DNA from: Varroa destructor
Lineage: Eukaryota; Arthropoda; Arachnida; Mesostigmata; Varroidae
Length of the DNA stretch: 64,000 nucleotides
Assembly: GCF_002443255.2 (NCBI RefSeq)
Contig: NW_019211458.1
Coordinates: forward strand, 26,502,485-26,566,484
Direction of reading: 5' to 3'
Shown: positions 35,060-47,703 of the stretch, in pieces
Layout: the number at the start of each line of letters is the position of its first letter
Numbering within the stretch: position 1 is the first letter of the stretch
Translations under genes and position numbers: made by a program
Notes under the pieces: generated by a model
Databases searched by the model: none
Told to the model about the DNA's origin: nothing
What the model saw: the letters and a program-made list of their open reading frames with translations, nothing else

Positions 35060-36290
35060 GGTGTAGATGTCTGCAGGTGCCGGAAGTACGGGTCTAGCGT
35101 CGATGCCGTCTAGGTGATGCTGCGTGCCACACAGCTTCTTCAAGGAAACCATGGTAGTTGAGGTGGACAAAGAGTTGGTCTATTTTTCTGTTGTTGGAAA
35201 ATCCGTCGTTCAGAGCTGCTCGAGAATGGCTGCAGTAGCTGCAAGCTACCAACAAAAGCCTTTGCAGCTGTCAGCCGAATAGATGGTTCTCAGACGAGAG
35301 GCACGGAGGTTTCAGACTGAGAGTTTTGCGGAAGAGAGAGAAAAAAGAAGCGAAACGAGGGAGTAGTATAGACGCTGGTAAACTCTGGGACACGGAGAGA
35401 GTGAAGAATGGTTCGATAAGAACTGAAACAAATACATATCTGCTAGTTCTGTCCATCATAATCTTCGTATTTGGATGTTCCTATCTCGACGACCCAACAA
35501 GCTTTTGTCCAGCATTGAACCCTGTAGGGTTGGCAGAGGTGAGAACTTCAAGGGGCGATCGTCACAAACAGGCTTAAGAAATCCTATTCGATCCGTTAGC
35601 AATGGTGTAATAGTTCGATGCGAAGGATATAAGGCGACGGTGACGGACAGAAGACATATTTAGAAAATGATTTATTTTCTGTTTTCCCAACTCCATTTTC
35701 GGACTTTGTCTGTTATAATCCGGATTCAGATACTTATTGTTCTTTAGGGAGTATTACGAAACAGACAGACAAAATATGTCCCCGCGTAATTGATAGCTAG
35801 ATGAATTATTTTCATGCGAATAAGTCGTCGTCGATGTCCTTTCGGGATTTGTTGCAGGTGCGACCTCGGCACACGTGTAAAAGCCATTTCTCAGATCTCA
35901 GCCAGTCGCTTGCATCTTGTTCCTATACGTTGGTGGCCTGATGGCGTGCAAGTATTTCATAGAGTTTAGATGTTATAATTCAAATAGTCGCGGGGTCAAG
36001 ATAGATAATCAGAGGCTTCTCATTGTATCCGAGCAATTTTTCAATGTATCATTTTCACTCAACGCTATACATACCCGATCATCGACTAAGCAGTCTCTGT
36101 TCCTCCTCGCGCAACTATACGCGCCTCATACCTTAGCATAAATGCATATAGTTGGAAGTAGAGAAATGTATAGGTTCTAGATGTGCGGTTTCGAGCGTCG
36201 TTCCATCTGGTTGTCCTCATTCTAACGAGCGATTATCTAGACAATCTGACAACAACGTTAGCTACTTTGCGGTGTTCTAAATATTCTATT
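35060..36290. other. No convincing gene
   Basis: Continuation of a GC-richer block to about 35.6 kb, then AT-rich DNA. Short overlapping frames only, without paired splice signals. Confidence 0.4.
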
Positions 36291-36294
36291 ATAG

Positions 36295-36555
36295 CTACTG
36301 TAAAGCTTCGTCTGTTTCTAAGGTCAGACTTTCATACATACATTTACAAAAGTCTCGTAGTACCAACCTTAACGTACCATAGGTATGAAAAATGTACCTA
36401 AGACGGCACATTAAAACAGTGTCTGGTGAATCTACAAACTGTATGTTAGGTAAAAACAAAGGATCCAAACGAGCGATTGATCGTATGATATAGCTAATAC
36501 CTTGGTATTGTTCTGGTGGAACTTTACAAGAAGCCAACCTATTTGTTTCATTCAT
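36295..36555 (-). CDS. Possible 86-aa ORF
   Basis: An ATG-initiated frame of 86 codons, open for about 35 more codons upstream. It reads protein-like, for instance YIIRSIARLDPLFLPNIQFV followed by DSPDTVLMCRLR, where an AG|GTAC donor might end an exon. Chance ORFs of this size are expected in this AT-rich DNA and no strong acceptor was found, so confidence is modest. Confidence 0.28.
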   Translation of the reverse strand: MNETNRLASCKVPPEQYQGISYIIRSIARLDPLFLPNIQFVDSPDTVLMCRLRYIFHTYGTLRLVLRDFCKCMYESLTLETDEALQ

Positions 36556-36599
36556 CCCGTAGCAATCTTCGATATTGAGCCATAGTAGGCTTTGGTAAT

Positions 36600-38100
36600 A
36601 GTTTGAACTGATCGGGTTAGAGTGTGCACGAAATTTATATAATAGGTTACACGAACCTTAATTCCGTATTATATTATAATTATTTACTACTACAGAAATT
36701 AACTAAAACAAGGTAACATCAGATAAGTTTTCCTTCAACAAATCGTCTGTATGCCAACGTCGCTAAGTATTTTCGATTAGGAATTCTGGTGCGTTCCGCG
36801 CAGCAGTATGTAAATACTGAGCGCCGGTATATCTTGACTGTATCTGGCTGATCGCGAGCTGAAGGAAAACTTCTGACGAAATGTGTCCGAGCGTCGTACG
36901 TCGCCAAAAACGTACCGTCCTCAACAAACATTTATAAATCACTAAAAGGTCGATTTTGAATGTCGCTGTTTGAAACAACGTATACTTACATATGAAGAAA
37001 ATGTGTTTCATTTGCAGTATTTCTTATTTTTTTATCGCTAGTGATTCATCATAGAATGCTGTAAAAATGAGGCAGTGCTAAATGAATGGACGTTTCTGTT
37101 AGGCTCAATATTTTGACGAAGTTATTGCAGGGACATCGTCGGTTCGACATTTCGAAATAGCCAACCGATGAAAACGAAAACAGTCGTCGACCAAAGCTAG
37201 CCACTAGATTTGCGTATGGCATATGTCTAATAGAAAGTAGAAAGAAGCACAACTTGAGTACTAAAGTTAAGGAAAATCAGTAAATATAATTAAAGTTACA
37301 TTACTTATACATAATTAAATTAGATGTTTCGAGCTTGACGAAGGTGTTAGGCATCGCTTCAGACGGCTGATGCTTAGTACGAAACAGGGTGTTTATACAT
37401 CCGAACTGCAATTTAGACCGTGTTGTTTAGTAGAACGATATGTACGTAATAACGGTATTCATCTCATTTTTTCATTTCAAAGAAAAGTTATAGTATACAT
37501 GATATAAAACAGTAATTTACCGAAACGTCTTGTATTTAGCATAAACTTAAGTAAAAATGCACCCGGTAGAAGAAGAGAAAGAGGTAATTCATTCTAAACA
37601 CTAGTTAATTAGTAATTAATAATAAAGTTATTGAATTTTTGCACGATTCACGACGTAGGTCTTTTTTGTCAGTATGCAGACACATAAGCGTGATTTCAGA
37701 TCTAGTATTTCAGATTATTATACTCTGCAACCAAAATAGCTATTGGAGCAGAATAAATAGGACATGCATTGAAATGATGAGACCGAGAAATATGTTCTGC
37801 GCATAGCTGTTAGAAAGAGAACACGAATCCGTCTATTTATTTGTTCACCTGAAAACATCTGATCTGAATGTGTATCTGGATTTTTGCCTTCACTTGACAG
37901 TAAAGGCGTAACTTGACGTAATATCTTCCATTTCTGGTAAAAGTCATTGACTATTTGGCACCGTAATAGGTACTGTTAAAGAAATCCACCTTTTACGTGC
38001 ATAAAATTATTCGAACGAAGAACTTAGGTTAAACAAATTTGTAATGGTGTACATATCCACAGGTGAAAATCGTCCGGTGTTATTATTTCACAAGAGTTAT
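36600..38100. other. AT-rich non-coding tract
   Basis: No exon-like frame and no repeat of note. The last 60 bases build a pyrimidine-rich acceptor for the exon at 38106. Confidence 0.45.
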
Positions 38101-38105
38101 TTCAG

Positions 38106-38321
38106 ATGAGTGTCTTCATCAATTATTCTGATCTGATACGTCAATTAGCTGAAATAAACCACCTACTTCTTACACCAACAGTAGACACGTCACAATATTC
38201 AGGGAAATCTTTGGGTCATAAGACGTTTTCCACAATTACTTTGAATCAGCTGAAAAATTCAGCCGGTTTGCTAAATTATAAAAGTGGTAGTACAGCTGCG
38301 GGAGCCCGCAATCTCATCTGA
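38106..38321 (+). CDS. Candidate terminal exon, 71 codons
   Basis: It begins directly after a good acceptor (AGAGTTATTTCAG) and runs in phase 0 to TGA. The reading, YSDLIRQLAEINHLLLTPTV then LGHKTFSTITLNQLKNSAGL, is balanced and helix-prone. The ATG at its first codon could also make it a small gene, but the T-rich acceptor fits a last exon better. An internal GTAGTA donor is possible. Family unknown. Confidence 0.4.
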   Translation: MSVFINYSDLIRQLAEINHLLLTPTVDTSQYSGKSLGHKTFSTITLNQLKNSAGLLNYKSGSTAAGARNLI

Positions 38322-38449
38322 CCATCGGCGTGGGGAAAATGCACGCCGCAGGTGTCTTCGGGTCGGAGCAGGCGACATCACTGCGCGTGTGCAAGAGAGT
38401 GTGCAAACGTGAAACGACAAGCTCGTCGTTGACCCACCTGCTGCTGCAG

Positions 38450-38857
38450 GTTCGTCTACGAAATTACAGTCCCGCTTCTCACAGACCCTCAGTATCAGAA
38501 CAAGCTTACATAGTCATCAAGAACCTAAACTTCATTCTGCGGACCCTTGAAGGGCTGATCCATCAAGCTCAAAAGAGAGCAGGCTACAAATACAATCTAC
38601 TCGATGTTGAACGAGCAATTTTCCCCCTTTGCGCATTACCCCACTCCATCCCTTCCACCCCCTGTCCTGTAGGACGTTACCCAAGAGGTTACTCATTAAA
38701 AATTCATTATTACAACTGTAATATTGAATTTTTATTAATAATAGTTAACTATGCTGGGATTTATGAAAACTGTAACTTTACATTTAGCGATATGTTTACT
38801 CAATTTCGTTCCTTTGTAGAATGGAAATTTCAGCGGGATCTCAAAGTCTCTATTTAG
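38450..38857 (+). CDS. Candidate terminal exon, 135 codons
   Basis: A strong acceptor (CACCTGCTGCTGCAG) opens a frame reading VSEQAYIVIKNLNFILRTLE then GLIHQAQKRAGYKYNLLDVE, clearly helix-rich. The second half from about 38660 is lower-complexity and AT-rich, so a donor at TCCT|GTAGGA (about 38660) may end the real exon. The frame continues to a stop at 38857. It lies close after the 38106 exon but the phases do not obviously join, so these may be alternatives. Confidence 0.38.
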   Translation, partial: VRLRNYSPASHRPSVSEQAYIVIKNLNFILRTLEGLIHQAQKRAGYKYNLLDVERAIFPLCALPHSIPSTPCPVGRYPRGYSLKIHYYNCNIEFLLIIVNYAGIYENCNFTFSDMFTQFRSFVEWKFQRDLKVSI

Positions 38858-39547
38858 TAGAATACACTTGCGATCGTACGGTTTCTGGTAAAATTATCAT
38901 GGCCGAGCTTCTAGTTAGAGCAAAAGGAATACTCGAGACTCTATCGGAAATTGTTGTGTTTTCCTTTCAATTTATCGTCACAGCCTTACTTTTTTCTGTA
39001 GCCGCTGAAGCCTCTCAACATTAATATCCCTGACTATCGCGTGACACGGACCAATTTTGACTACATTAGATAAGAAATGCTACATAATAATATTTGGCCA
39101 GGTCAATACATAGCTAAGATATCTGCCAACAAGTGAAGCCAATCAAGATCTGGTGCACAAAAATAGCTTTACAACATTACATATAGTTTACCTATAATAG
39201 AATTTGTAAGTTCATTTTTGCATTGTTGCTTTTGCTTATCTATGGCGCACAAGCCGCAGGCAGTACGGTTACTTCCGTTCAATGTTTTCGACGTATCGTT
39301 AGAAATTAAGAGCACTTAGTTCGCGGAAGGCGGTACGCATCGGTCCTAGATAAAGGGTACATACGTTTAGATCAGCGAACGCCGAACGTTTTCTTTTAGC
39401 GGCGTTTCAAGACGGCCGGATTAAGCTTTATATTGAAACGAAAAATTGGTAAGTGGTTACATGGCTTCTATGACCTCGGCAGAATTTGGCCCTTAATCAA
39501 GTCAGGTCATTGGAAGCCAATTATCTGTTTTGCCAACCTGTTTGCAG

Positions 39548-39704
39548 CTCGGGAACTTTGCAATACTTCAGTCCGCAGCGCTACATATCTAAGGGCCATT
39601 GGGCTCATTTAGCCGACACAGAGTCTATCTGTTGCTTATATCTAGTCTTCGTGAAGACCTTCGAGTACGAGCCTTGTTGTTTGTTTGCACGCGAGTTGTA
39701 TTAG
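39548..39704 (+). CDS. Candidate terminal exon, Cys-rich
   Basis: The acceptor is CCAACCTGTTTGCAG. One frame runs about 51 codons to TAG (SGTLQYFSPQRYISKGHW and onward, with several Cys near the end). Another frame stops after 14 codons. It is supported only by the acceptor and an open frame. Confidence 0.25.
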
Positions 39705-40200
39705 GCCTCCTGTTGTCGTTTCATTATAAGTGTTGTAGGGGCACAGTTTGTTGTGGTTTGTCATATTCAACTCCTTAAACTAGCAGATTTGAGGTACTGC
39801 ATGTAGACTTACTTTTTTTTATTCAATGCGATACATATCAGAGGAGCATTCTGTATTGTAGCCGTTTTGTGTTTGCTGTTGTGTACTTGTTGGATTATAT
39901 TGAAGTATTTTTACATCTCGAAGGAGCTTCTAATATAGTTCAAAGCAATTCCTACGAAGACTTTTTCCAACGCTACATTGCAACAAGTATTCCATAAGTT
40001 TCGACTTCCTTATAAAATGACGCTAGCTTGTGTTAGCGATTCTGGTAATTATTATCATGTGAGTTATAATTATCATTATTTGTTTGTCTGTCTTGGAGTT
40101 TCTGATGTAGAAATATCTTGAAATATGTCGTTCATACATTTTGTTCTCGTCATTCTAAAGGATACATTGTAGAAATACCTTCGATATACTTCTTTATTCT

Positions 40201-40413
40201 TCACTCTGTTTCCAGTACCATAATTATTAACGTGGCGTAGACGTACGGCGTAAATAATACACTTGATTTGAGTAATAAATGGATTTTATTATTTGTCTGG
40301 TCTAAAATTATTATTCTGGTGTTGACATTTAAATTATATTCAAAAGTTTCGGAGATACTCCCAGAACGCAGTACCATGGTGCGATACGAAGTCATATTTC
40401 TTCTTCTTGGCAT
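40201..40413 (-). CDS. Possible 70-aa ORF
   Basis: An ATG-started minus frame reading MPRRRNMTSYRTMVLRSG at the N-terminus and a hydrophobic C-terminal third (SVLFTPYVYATLIIMVL) that could span a membrane. No splice sites were needed or found. AT-rich surroundings make chance origin plausible. Confidence 0.22.
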   Translation of the reverse strand: MPRRRNMTSYRTMVLRSGSISETFEYNLNVNTRIIILDQTNNKIHLLLKSSVLFTPYVYATLIIMVLETE

Positions 40414-40820
40414 GATCCATTTGGACCAATTGTAACAAATAAAATAGATAAATTGTTCTCATTATTGCTCACACAGCTTTACTCGTTTAGGAAAAAACAA
40501 AAAAAAAACAGTCAATCGCTAACATCTATCCTTGTGCCAGTTTCTAAGTCGTTAAATTACATTATGGTACGTCCGCAGCCTCAACTAGACTTGTTACGAT
40601 TGGGGTATGGGGTGGTCACAGGAATGGATCAGGCTCAAAGCAGTATAGCGACCGGTTACAATCTTTGTGTATAATGGATATTGGTACGGTCTTTCGCACC
40701 TTAAGCCGGCTGGTGTTAGTCAATACTCCAATAATTCTATGTTCAACGCAGGTAACGAACATCGGTTAGAAGTGCTCTCCCGTTGTGATCAGAATCGTAT
40801 TTATACGGTCATATCTAGTT

Positions 40821-41075
40821 TCAAGAAATAGCATCAGCTATAGTTGAGTTATGATAAGTAAAAGCGGCAGCATAGTCATTATTAATCTTTTTCCATTTGT
40901 GAGGGTCTAGAAAATATTGACACAAACAACGGTACCTATAGCTTTCTATTTCTTTCCACTGCGTCGTATTTCGCATATGGTATTTTTGTTTGATGATTCC
41001 GACGTCGATGGGCAAAGGGTGACACTGTGGTGTGCTATTGTCGGGCTGCAGCTTTCGACTTTCCCTTGTATTCAA
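40821..41075 (-). CDS. Possible exon/ORF, 84 codons
   Basis: The minus frame includes CHPLPIDVGIIKQKYHMRNT then QWKEIESYRYRCLCQYFL, with balanced composition, ending in a stop at 40821. A CTGCAG acceptor-like site lies about 27 bases inside the frame, and AGCTATAG|GTACC is a weak donor candidate. The plus strand is also open over part of it. Confidence 0.3.
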   Translation of the reverse strand: MNTRESRKLQPDNSTPQCHPLPIDVGIIKQKYHMRNTTQWKEIESYRYRCLCQYFLDPHKWKKINNDYAAAFTYHNSTIADAIS

Positions 41076-41773
41076 TCTCCTACTTACTTTTCAAGCACAT
41101 CCTTTTGTACACTTCTCTGACCCCTTAGCAGAGTCGTCTTTGTTGCATAGGGAACAGATCTAAGGCAGCTGAAAGTTCACATCTGTCCATCCTTTACGGT
41201 GGCCAAGGTCGTATTCGGGACGCAATGTCCACGTACTGGCAACAGGATACGCTTATGCATGCCACGTACCATGTTGTCTCACCATCTCGGCATGACATCG
41301 GCCATTTCAACAAGACGGAGAAAACAATGATATTTTGTCCTTTCCCGCTGAGCAAACACACTTAACAGAACGCAAGTGAGAAATCAGCTGATCAAACGAA
41401 AGGTCTGAACAGTCTACGAAGATTGTCTAACAACACTGAGACACTTCCACTCAAATCTTGTCGGCTTCTTCTGTGTCCGTTAAGGACTTTCGGGGCGTAG
41501 TCAAATATCTTTGCACTATATTACTGTAATGTAAAAACGGTGTCACCTCCCAAACAAATCCTTTAACGGCTTTTTTAATTTAACGGCGACGTAAATACAT
41601 TATAAATATCTCTTCGCGGTGTTATCCTTGCATTCAGACATCCATTTTGCCTGGAGTCTACGGTCAGATAACTGGGATCTGCTATTCAGTTCTGCGTTAA
41701 GTCGGGAGATGAAAAAGGATCATAGGGGATATTAACTAATGCTATACCGCAAACTAGTCAGTTCTGTTTTCCG

Positions 41774-41995
41774 GTGAATAGAATCGCGACATTCTGTGCC
41801 AGCACCGGAAGATCTGACTCTTTAGACGAACCCAGTGTTCTTTTCGGAACACATACCTATAGATACGGGCATGTCATATGCTTCAGAACTTCTGAAGACC
41901 AGGCACGCAAAACTACAAAGAATAGATCTGGCGATTTAAGCGACCTTGTCATCAACATTTTGTTCCTAATAACTATTTGTTTGTACCGAGGGTAG
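41774..41995 (+). CDS. Possible exon/ORF, 73 codons
   Basis: A plus frame behind a pyrimidine-rich segment (GTTCTGTTTTCCGG...AATAG). It reads STGRSDSLDEPSVLFGTHTY and ends with a hydrophobic stretch (DLVINILFLITICLY) before a stop. It could be a membrane-anchored tail or chance. No firm donor is seen. Confidence 0.25.
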   Translation: MNRIATFCASTGRSDSLDEPSVLFGTHTYRYGHVICFRTSEDQARKTTKNRSGDLSDLVINILFLITICLYRG

Positions 41996-42252
41996 CAGCT
42001 TTAAATTCAAGTATACTCATTATTTTATTGATGGTCTGGCTGTCATAACGTGGTCGGAGTATTACGCATTTACACAGTTTGCTATTGCATAATACTAGAA
42101 AACTAAATTTTTAGACCAGTCCAGTTACGCGCATCTCCGTCTTTTATTTATGCTATTTCATTTAGTCGATTATTTGGCCTATCAGGTTAATGTCGCAGAA
42201 AGCTAGCCCCATAACAGCTGCCATTGGCCAAGGCTCGCGGGTGACTACGTAG

Positions 42253-42465
42253 TCGGAAACTATCCTGCACTCGTCTGCCACCGCTTCATGCTGTCCCTTT
42301 GTAGCTTTGGATGATACTATCGGCTGCTTCCTTTTAGCGGCAAAACGTACGTTAGCAAAAGCGCCGCTATCATTACAGCTCCACCACGAACCAGTCGGTC
42401 ACTCGCTTTGCCGAACAGCCAACCTTCAGTCTGGCGAAACGGCCGGTGAATGGGTATCGACCAAG
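42253..42465 (+). CDS. Candidate exon ending at a consensus splice donor
   Basis: The frame is open for 71 codons and ends exactly at ACCAAG|GTAAGTCCC, a perfect consensus donor. It reads CFLLAAKRTLAKAPLSLQLH and then NLQSGETAGEWVSTK, phase 0 out. It sits at the left edge of a GC-rich block, so it could be a 5' exon, coding or untranslated. The next strong acceptor (CTTTCTTCTATTTGCAG at 42901) would, in phase 0, add only five codons before a stop. Confidence 0.4.
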
Positions 42466-42469
42466 GTAA

Positions 42470-44560
42470 GTCCCAAAAAACTTCTCCTTACTTGATTTCA
42501 CTTCCAATCTTACCCGGTTTCTCGTTTACGTTAGCAAGTTCAGGATGGAACTGCGTGTACCTCCCACTCCCCCTTACTTCAACAATAGCGTCCGGGACCA
42601 CAATGCCCGACCCAATGAGCGGTGGACGTCTTGGACATTCGAGCATTTGTGAGCACCCGAAAGTTGGCCGAATTCGGCAGGGATTGAAATAGTCGAAGTT
42701 GCTTAGCTTGCTAGTGCTCCTTCTGCCGGCCCCGAATAAGGAGCGTTGCTCTGTCGATCTCAACCGTAGCCTCTGCTGACGCGCCTCGTGTTTTGCGGTA
42801 GCAGCCAGAATACCAGACGTAGTTTTATTGCAAGTCATTCTCACTGCGGTCGATGTGTCGTTCAAATTTCCTCTCAGCCGGTCCACTTTCTTCTATTTGC
42901 AGCAAGCCATCGGAGCCTGAAGCATAAGCATAAGTTTTGTTCGTGTTGGCCCCCCTGCCTAGGTGTACCATCCGCCCATTGTCCTGCCATAACATGGCAC
43001 GGGCGACGATGGTGGTAAAACCATGAAATTTTTAGAGGCTAGAAGAAACTAGTAGCGGCCTGCTAGCTTCATGGCTAACAGGATGACTAAATAGTGGGTT
43101 AGGGGTATCAGGAGCAATTGCAATTTTACGCCTTAACATTTTATCATTTTAGAATCTTAAGCGGTGCTTTCTAGCAGCTAACTAGCCGGCAAATCAGCAA
43201 TGGCGACAGCCGCAATAGCCGGATGAAAACTGAATACCTTTTGTAGCTTTCACGTCGCTGCTGGGGCTGTTGTGGTAGCGGGCTCGGTAACGCGGGGCAA
43301 GTGCTCTTCAGTCACCTAAAGGGCACTAGGGATAGTCAAACAGGAGGGCAAAACGGATGGGAGCGACGGTAATTTGTGCCGATGTGAGAGACGAAAAAGA
43401 GCGAAAAACCAAGAGAACTGATTGCGAGGTAAACGCGCAACGCCCAGGGGAGCGCTGCCTCGGTTTGGTACGCGGTGACGGTAACACTAACCTCGTGGAT
43501 CTTCCCACCCACCGGCCTGCTACCGTCGCCGCTGGCAGGAGCGTTCAACGTAGTGAAAAGAGCCCAGTGTCAAGGGTATAGACCATCATATGGATAAAAC
43601 CTGCGGTAGTAGCGGCAACGGGACCTTAAGTAGTTAGCCAGACACACTCGCCAGCCCCAAGATGGGGGTGCGAAATTGGGAATCTGGGTTCGAATTGGGG
43701 GATCGAGAGAGCTCAATGATATCCCAGGAGTGAGATCAAGCTCAGACAGATAGATAGTCCGAAAGAAGGGCAATCAGTGCCTTCTTCTTCAACGTGCTGC
43801 TTTGCTCTGATGCTATCGTAACAAAGCCAGTTTCGGGTTAAGCTGCAACCCACAACCCGGTCCTCACTCTTCAACCCTTTCATTGCCGGTGCCCTCGCCA
43901 TTGCCCTTTAGTGGAATCATCATCAGCAGCAGCACTAGCACACACACACACGCCGCGAAAGGGCCAAACGGAGATTTAGTCAGAGAGCCCTGTAGTTCCG
44001 CTGCTTAAATGTCCTTCGTCATTGATGGCGGACGCGATAAACACCAGACGCTATAGGCGCCTGTTGGGACGAACACGCGATCTATCGAATAAAACCTCTG
44101 CACCCAATTTTCTTCCCTTAGATAGACAATAACGTTTGTTTAAATATTCATGCAGTGATCGCCCTATCGTCTTCGCGGGCAAAATGCTTCTCTAACGGGT
44201 CCTCCAACAAAGCCGCATCAGAAGCAATAACAATGGCAACAGTATGTGTTCCTATGACCCATAACTAGCCTTCCTCACCTTCCGGATCTACTCGTATTCG
44301 TTTACATTCATTGCTGTATTCTCGTTATCTCAGGTTGAATCGCTCTACGTAACAGCGGTCTACAGTGGAAAAAGTCAGGATGTATCTGCTAAAAAGAATT
44401 GCAGACGTTGTCCCTTTGACTGCTTGACTTCGCAGAAGAACATTAGATAGACCAGGGACTGGAGGCAGGAGCAAACGTTCTCATCATGCAGCTGCGCATT
44501 TTGCCCGATCCAATCTTGTTCGATTTTGATCATTAGAGCACCATTACCATTACCATTAGA
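42470..44560. other. GC-rich block, then mixed non-coding DNA
   Basis: The tract holds the acceptor near 42901 noted above and a (CA)n run near 43939. Overlapping open frames on both strands at 43.3-43.9 kb cannot be ranked. No gene is called. Confidence 0.4.
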
Positions 44561-44562
44561 CG

Positions 44563-46500
44563 TTGCCACTGAGCTGGCGTATCGCTTTTTGCTCGCTAGC
44601 AGCCCCTTACCTCTCGCAGGATTGGGCTAAAGTAAGAGCCAACGAATCCTTTGAATGGATGTTTCAACAGATATTTATCTGGCATGTTGGCGAAGCCAGT
44701 GCGTCCGACAACGACCAAAGGCGGACAGTCGGTTCAAAGCCCGTCAAAAAAGCAGCACCAGAAGACCATGGAAGTTTGTAGGAGTATTTCGAGAATACCT
44801 ATCAATTCAATAGGTCCCCCATCTCCTTACCTTAATCGGATCCTTTCGCTCCGTCGTCGTCGTTGAAACCGTTGGCACGGTCGCTCAGGATACTCCGCGT
44901 TTTCGTGTCCCAGCCTTCGTCGGCCATCAAAGTCAATGTCAAAATGGAGAGGCACACTTGCTTTGAGATTCTTTGCCTCCTGAATCCTGAGGCGGTAGTG
45001 GCCATGGTTCTTTCCTTTGCATTCCACGTCGTAGACCCCCTTTTTTCTTCCTTTTTCGTTCGCTATGATGGTGCCTCCTCTTACTCCTCGGCCTATCTCT
45101 TTTGCTATAAACTCTTTCTATCCTTCATACCCCACTCCAGGTCTCGCCCTCTCTCTCGTTTTATCATTGCCTTCCTTCGCTCCAGCCGAACCCAAATCCC
45201 GAAAAAGCGAAACCGTCGTCATCGTTGCCGTCCAACTATACCGTACCCTGCTCACTGCTATCTCGGCAAAATCTTTTCCGCGGCATACCCGCTTCACCCA
45301 CGTCCGAACCCCTTTCCGTCTCTTCAAATACAGCCTGGCCAGGTCTTTTGCAAAATGCGTCGAGTCAAAATCGCGATTCTCGCATTTCGCGCTTCCCGCA
45401 CGCAGGACGTAATTCGTTGCTGCTCTGTTCATCGTCGCTTTTACCGCAGCTATTGAAATCGCTTCAGTCGGCATTGGTTGGTCAGGCCAGCAGCGAACTG
45501 AACAGAGCGCGCAGCAGTGGCCAAGTTCATGACGTCATTTTTCCGACCGGAACTGACAGAGAAACCGGAAACAGATGACATTTACACATCCAGATGGTGC
45601 TCCTGCAGAAGCCACCGCTCTGTGCCACGTCTAAGGCTATCTCGGCAATTGTAGAAGCACTGTTCCAGTCTCATTGCTTTTGCGTATGGGTAGACTACTA
45701 ACTGACACGGCATCTGGCAGAACGGGTAGAAAAAAGTGGAGGATTCTAACTAACTCTTGGAGCGCTACCGCAGTGGCACCCAAAAAAGTGATCGGACCTA
45801 GCCCCCGCCTTTTTCCTGCTTGCACCCGCTTGTCCGTTTGCAAGACCGTGCGCACTCCCGTTCACTGGGTCGCTACCATTCCCGGATCGCTGTGGCGAGA
45901 GCAGGGACCAACCGAAGCGGGAGCCGTCGAAGCCGACAGACAGAGGAACGTACGGAAGGACGGATCGGTTGAGTCCGAAATTCCCATTTAAAAGTCAGCA
46001 GTCAAATCCGAAGCCGGCCGGAAAATCGGCCCGGGTAGCTCGGTCTTTCCTTGCAAATTAGCCATGAAGTCTCTTTTCTTTGTTCTTTTTTTTCACTTCT
46101 TGATCGCCTGGTCAGTCAGCACCGGCTCGTCGATTTTTTGCTTTTCTTAATTTCGCCCGCTCGTCGTATTCGTTCGTCTGTGTGTGTATCTATGCGCCTC
46201 TATGACGGCGTGTGTCGCCTCGAAAAACCGTGTACCGCAGCGATAGATTAGTTATGTGTTTTTGCCGAGGGCGGTCGCCCACTTACATCTCCGACGGCTC
46301 CGAACGACTCCAGTGGCAGGGCGCAAGCGCGGTTCGTCTTGTATCGAAAACAGAGTTCACTGAGAGAGCTTTGGGAAAAACGAGTATCTACGTGAGTGGA
46401 CAGTCAGACGGACACGCGGCGAGAAGCTCGACAAACGCTCAAAACAGCAACGGACCGAAAAACGATCGGGGATTGTTTTTGGCGAAGTATAGAAAATAAG
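44563..46500. other. GC-rich, strand-asymmetric block with several long open frames
   Basis: The longest frame of the window (197 codons, plus, 44863-45456) lies here, but two other plus frames and a minus frame of about 118 codons overlap it. The plus strand is pyrimidine-rich and the minus strand purine-rich, which suppresses stop codons in several frames. I therefore do not call a CDS. At 46391 a CTAC|GTGAGTGG donor ends a GC-rich stretch that looks like a 5' untranslated exon, so a plus-strand transcription start upstream is possible. Confidence 0.35.
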
Positions 46501-47700
46501 CGCGATAATTCGAAATGAATATGCCTTGTAAACTGCAGAGTAATCTATTATTATGTGTGCGTGCCCGATAAACAACGGTAAGCATTCTTTAATGTAAAAT
46601 ACAAAATTCGAGTAATGACGGGTTACAGTATGCAGTAAATATTCTGGCACGAACCTATTCGCATTCGTAATTATATGTTTTTAGGAATATTGTTTGAAAG
46701 GGCAATTGAATATTTGCTACGATGAACTTTTTGTTATGACCGTCAAACACTGAACAGCGAAATTCTGTAGATCTAGTTTACTGTTTACTTACTGGGAAGA
46801 TAGGGCAAATTTACTTTTAAAAATAAAAATAAAAAACATAGATCAGTACAGCTAACAATCGACTAAATGATATAACTAACAAATTATTTTCAAAACATTT
46901 AGTAAAGTATTAACTAACTGTAAATACATTTGTTTTCATTAGCTGCCTGTGTCAACGAGTCTTAGCGTAGACAAGACAGGAGTCCTCAAAGCTACCCGCG
47001 ATGCCTATGTCTTCTGATAGGTTGACGAAAGCAGGTGTCATGTAGGCGCACCTAATGCAAACGATCTAGAAACCAACCCTTTGCAGTTTAAGACTCCGTA
47101 CTTGAAAATTGTCATTCCGCTCACAGTGTCCCCCATAACACTACAACCGCAGTAGTCATCGATTACGTTACCCAGTCAGCAAAGGAATCGGCTAGACCAA
47201 TTCTACATAGGATTCCATGCAGTGGCGATAGAAACAACATGGGTGGAGAGATTGGAGTGATAATAAGATAAAAGCTGTTACAGTCCACTTCATAGTATAC
47301 TCCTTGATCACGCTCGGTTTTTTTCCTTTTCTCTTTCCCTTATTTTTCTGTTGTATTCAGGTTATTCCTTTCCTTCCGGGGGCTGACTTTTCTTAATCCT
47401 ATCTTTTGCTTCCGATCTGTATTTTCACCTGCTCGCCGTTCGTTACTGCCAAAACTTTCCTGCTAGATGGTCAAGCAAGTAAGTGCGACGAGGTAACAGC
47501 CCGGTGCAGCTGGGACGAGCGAGCCCGCAACGGCGAATTTACTAAAAATGGTGTATTTAAGACCGTTCTGGGATGATGGTCGTCCTCGCAGTTCTCCTTA
47601 ACAGAGGCCACCTCGCAGATTTTAAGAGCTGCTGTTTTCAGGCCACCTCACATGAAAGAAGCGATGTAGCAAGGAAAGATAGACGACGCGTCTGATGACA
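46500..47700. other. AT-rich non-coding tract
   Basis: No exon-like frame. If the donor at 46391 is real, this would be the start of the first intron of a plus-strand gene. Confidence 0.4.
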
Positions 47701-47703
47701 TGT

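Noticed and set aside
43676..43710. GGTTCGAATT resembling a tRNA B box
   Set aside because: The flanking bases do not form a T-stem and no D-arm or acceptor stem could be found at the right distance upstream.
44863..45456. Longest open frame of the window (197 codons, plus)
   Set aside because: It overlaps long open frames in two other plus frames and one minus frame in strand-asymmetric GC-rich DNA, so openness is explained by composition. No domain, weak protein-like character and no supporting splice pair.
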